Positions 5,778-5,863 of a DNA stretch of 5,863 bases are shown here, piece by piece. The notes beneath the pieces are model-generated. The model did not search any database. It saw nothing but the letters and a program-made list of their open reading frames with translations, and was not told where the DNA came from. The stretch is from Gammaproteobacteria bacterium. Lineage in GTDB: Bacteria > Pseudomonadota > Gammaproteobacteria > Pseudomonadales > JAUIKI01. The position numbers and the translations under genes were made by a program. Each line of letters opens with the position of its first letter. Position 1 is the stretch's first letter. Location: positions 1 to 5,863 of the forward strand of contig JAUIKI010000105.1 of NCBI GenBank assembly GCA_030430875.1, written 5' to 3'.

Positions 5778-5863
5778 TTAAGAAACTGCATCCTCCATGG
5801 CATCAATTGCTTTCTGATCTGAATAGGAAACAGGAACACCACGAATATCTTTTAAGCTCACGA
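5778..5863 (-). CDS. Unassigned coding fragment, last 27 codons upstream of hcp
   Basis: An open frame enters from the right edge and ends at TAA (5778-5780). The visible residues are VSLKDIRGVPVSYS followed by DQKAIDAMEDAVS. No family can be assigned with confidence. The pattern 'D-x-R-G-x-P-V-S … A … E-x-A-V' resembles the N-terminal segment of tetratricopeptide-repeat proteins of the TTC38 type, which would be odd because the frame stops straight after it. If that resemblance is real, the frame could be a truncated remnant, perhaps starting at the GTG at 5861. It could equally be the normal C-terminus of an unrelated protein. A terminator-like stem follows, as expected at a true gene end. 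Confidence 0.45.
   Translation of the reverse strand, partial: VSLKDIRGVPVSYSDQKAIDAMEDAVS

Overview
The window reads as one stretch of a type VI secretion system (T6SS) accessory cluster. All supportable genes are on the minus strand, so transcription runs from the right edge to the left edge. The AT-rich DNA, clear AGGAG-type ribosome binding sites, tight gene packing and T6SS families point to a Gram-negative proteobacterium, probably a low-GC gammaproteobacterium. The genus cannot be named from this sequence alone.

In transcription order the layout is as follows. The last 27 codons of an unassigned reading frame (5778-5863) are followed by a hairpin region with a rho-independent-terminator-like stem (5723-5765). 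Next comes hcp (5204-5689), encoding the T6SS inner-tube protein. A 74-bp gap after it holds a perfect 12-bp inverted repeat (5156-5182). Then comes a 770-residue fusion of a DUF2169 domain to a C-terminal pentapeptide-repeat domain (2817-5129). It is followed after 2 bp by a 612-residue protein made almost entirely of pentapeptide repeats (976-2814). A 293-residue DUF3540-like protein (108-989) overlaps that gene by 14 bp. The start of a probable PAAR-like (DUF4150-type) protein runs off the left edge (1-95). There is no gene-free stretch over 300 bp, and no RNA gene, mobile element or CRISPR array was seen.

The DUF2169 - pentapeptide - DUF3540 - PAAR-like order is a recurrent T6SS accessory set. 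DUF2169 proteins are known or suspected adaptors that help load effectors on the spike, and PAAR-like proteins cap the spike. Here the set sits directly behind hcp; no vgrG is visible in the window. A working model, which is inference, is that Hcp supplies the tube, the PAAR-like protein supplies the tip or the N-terminus of a toxin, and DUF2169, DUF3540 and the two pentapeptide beta-helices help assemble or carry the cargo. No toxin or immunity gene is visible. If present they should lie left of position 1.

The points most worth a second look are the two adjacent large pentapeptide-repeat domains (about 280 and 500 residues), the hcp-first gene order, the strong hairpin separating hcp from the downstream genes, and the overlapping hairpins just upstream of hcp.
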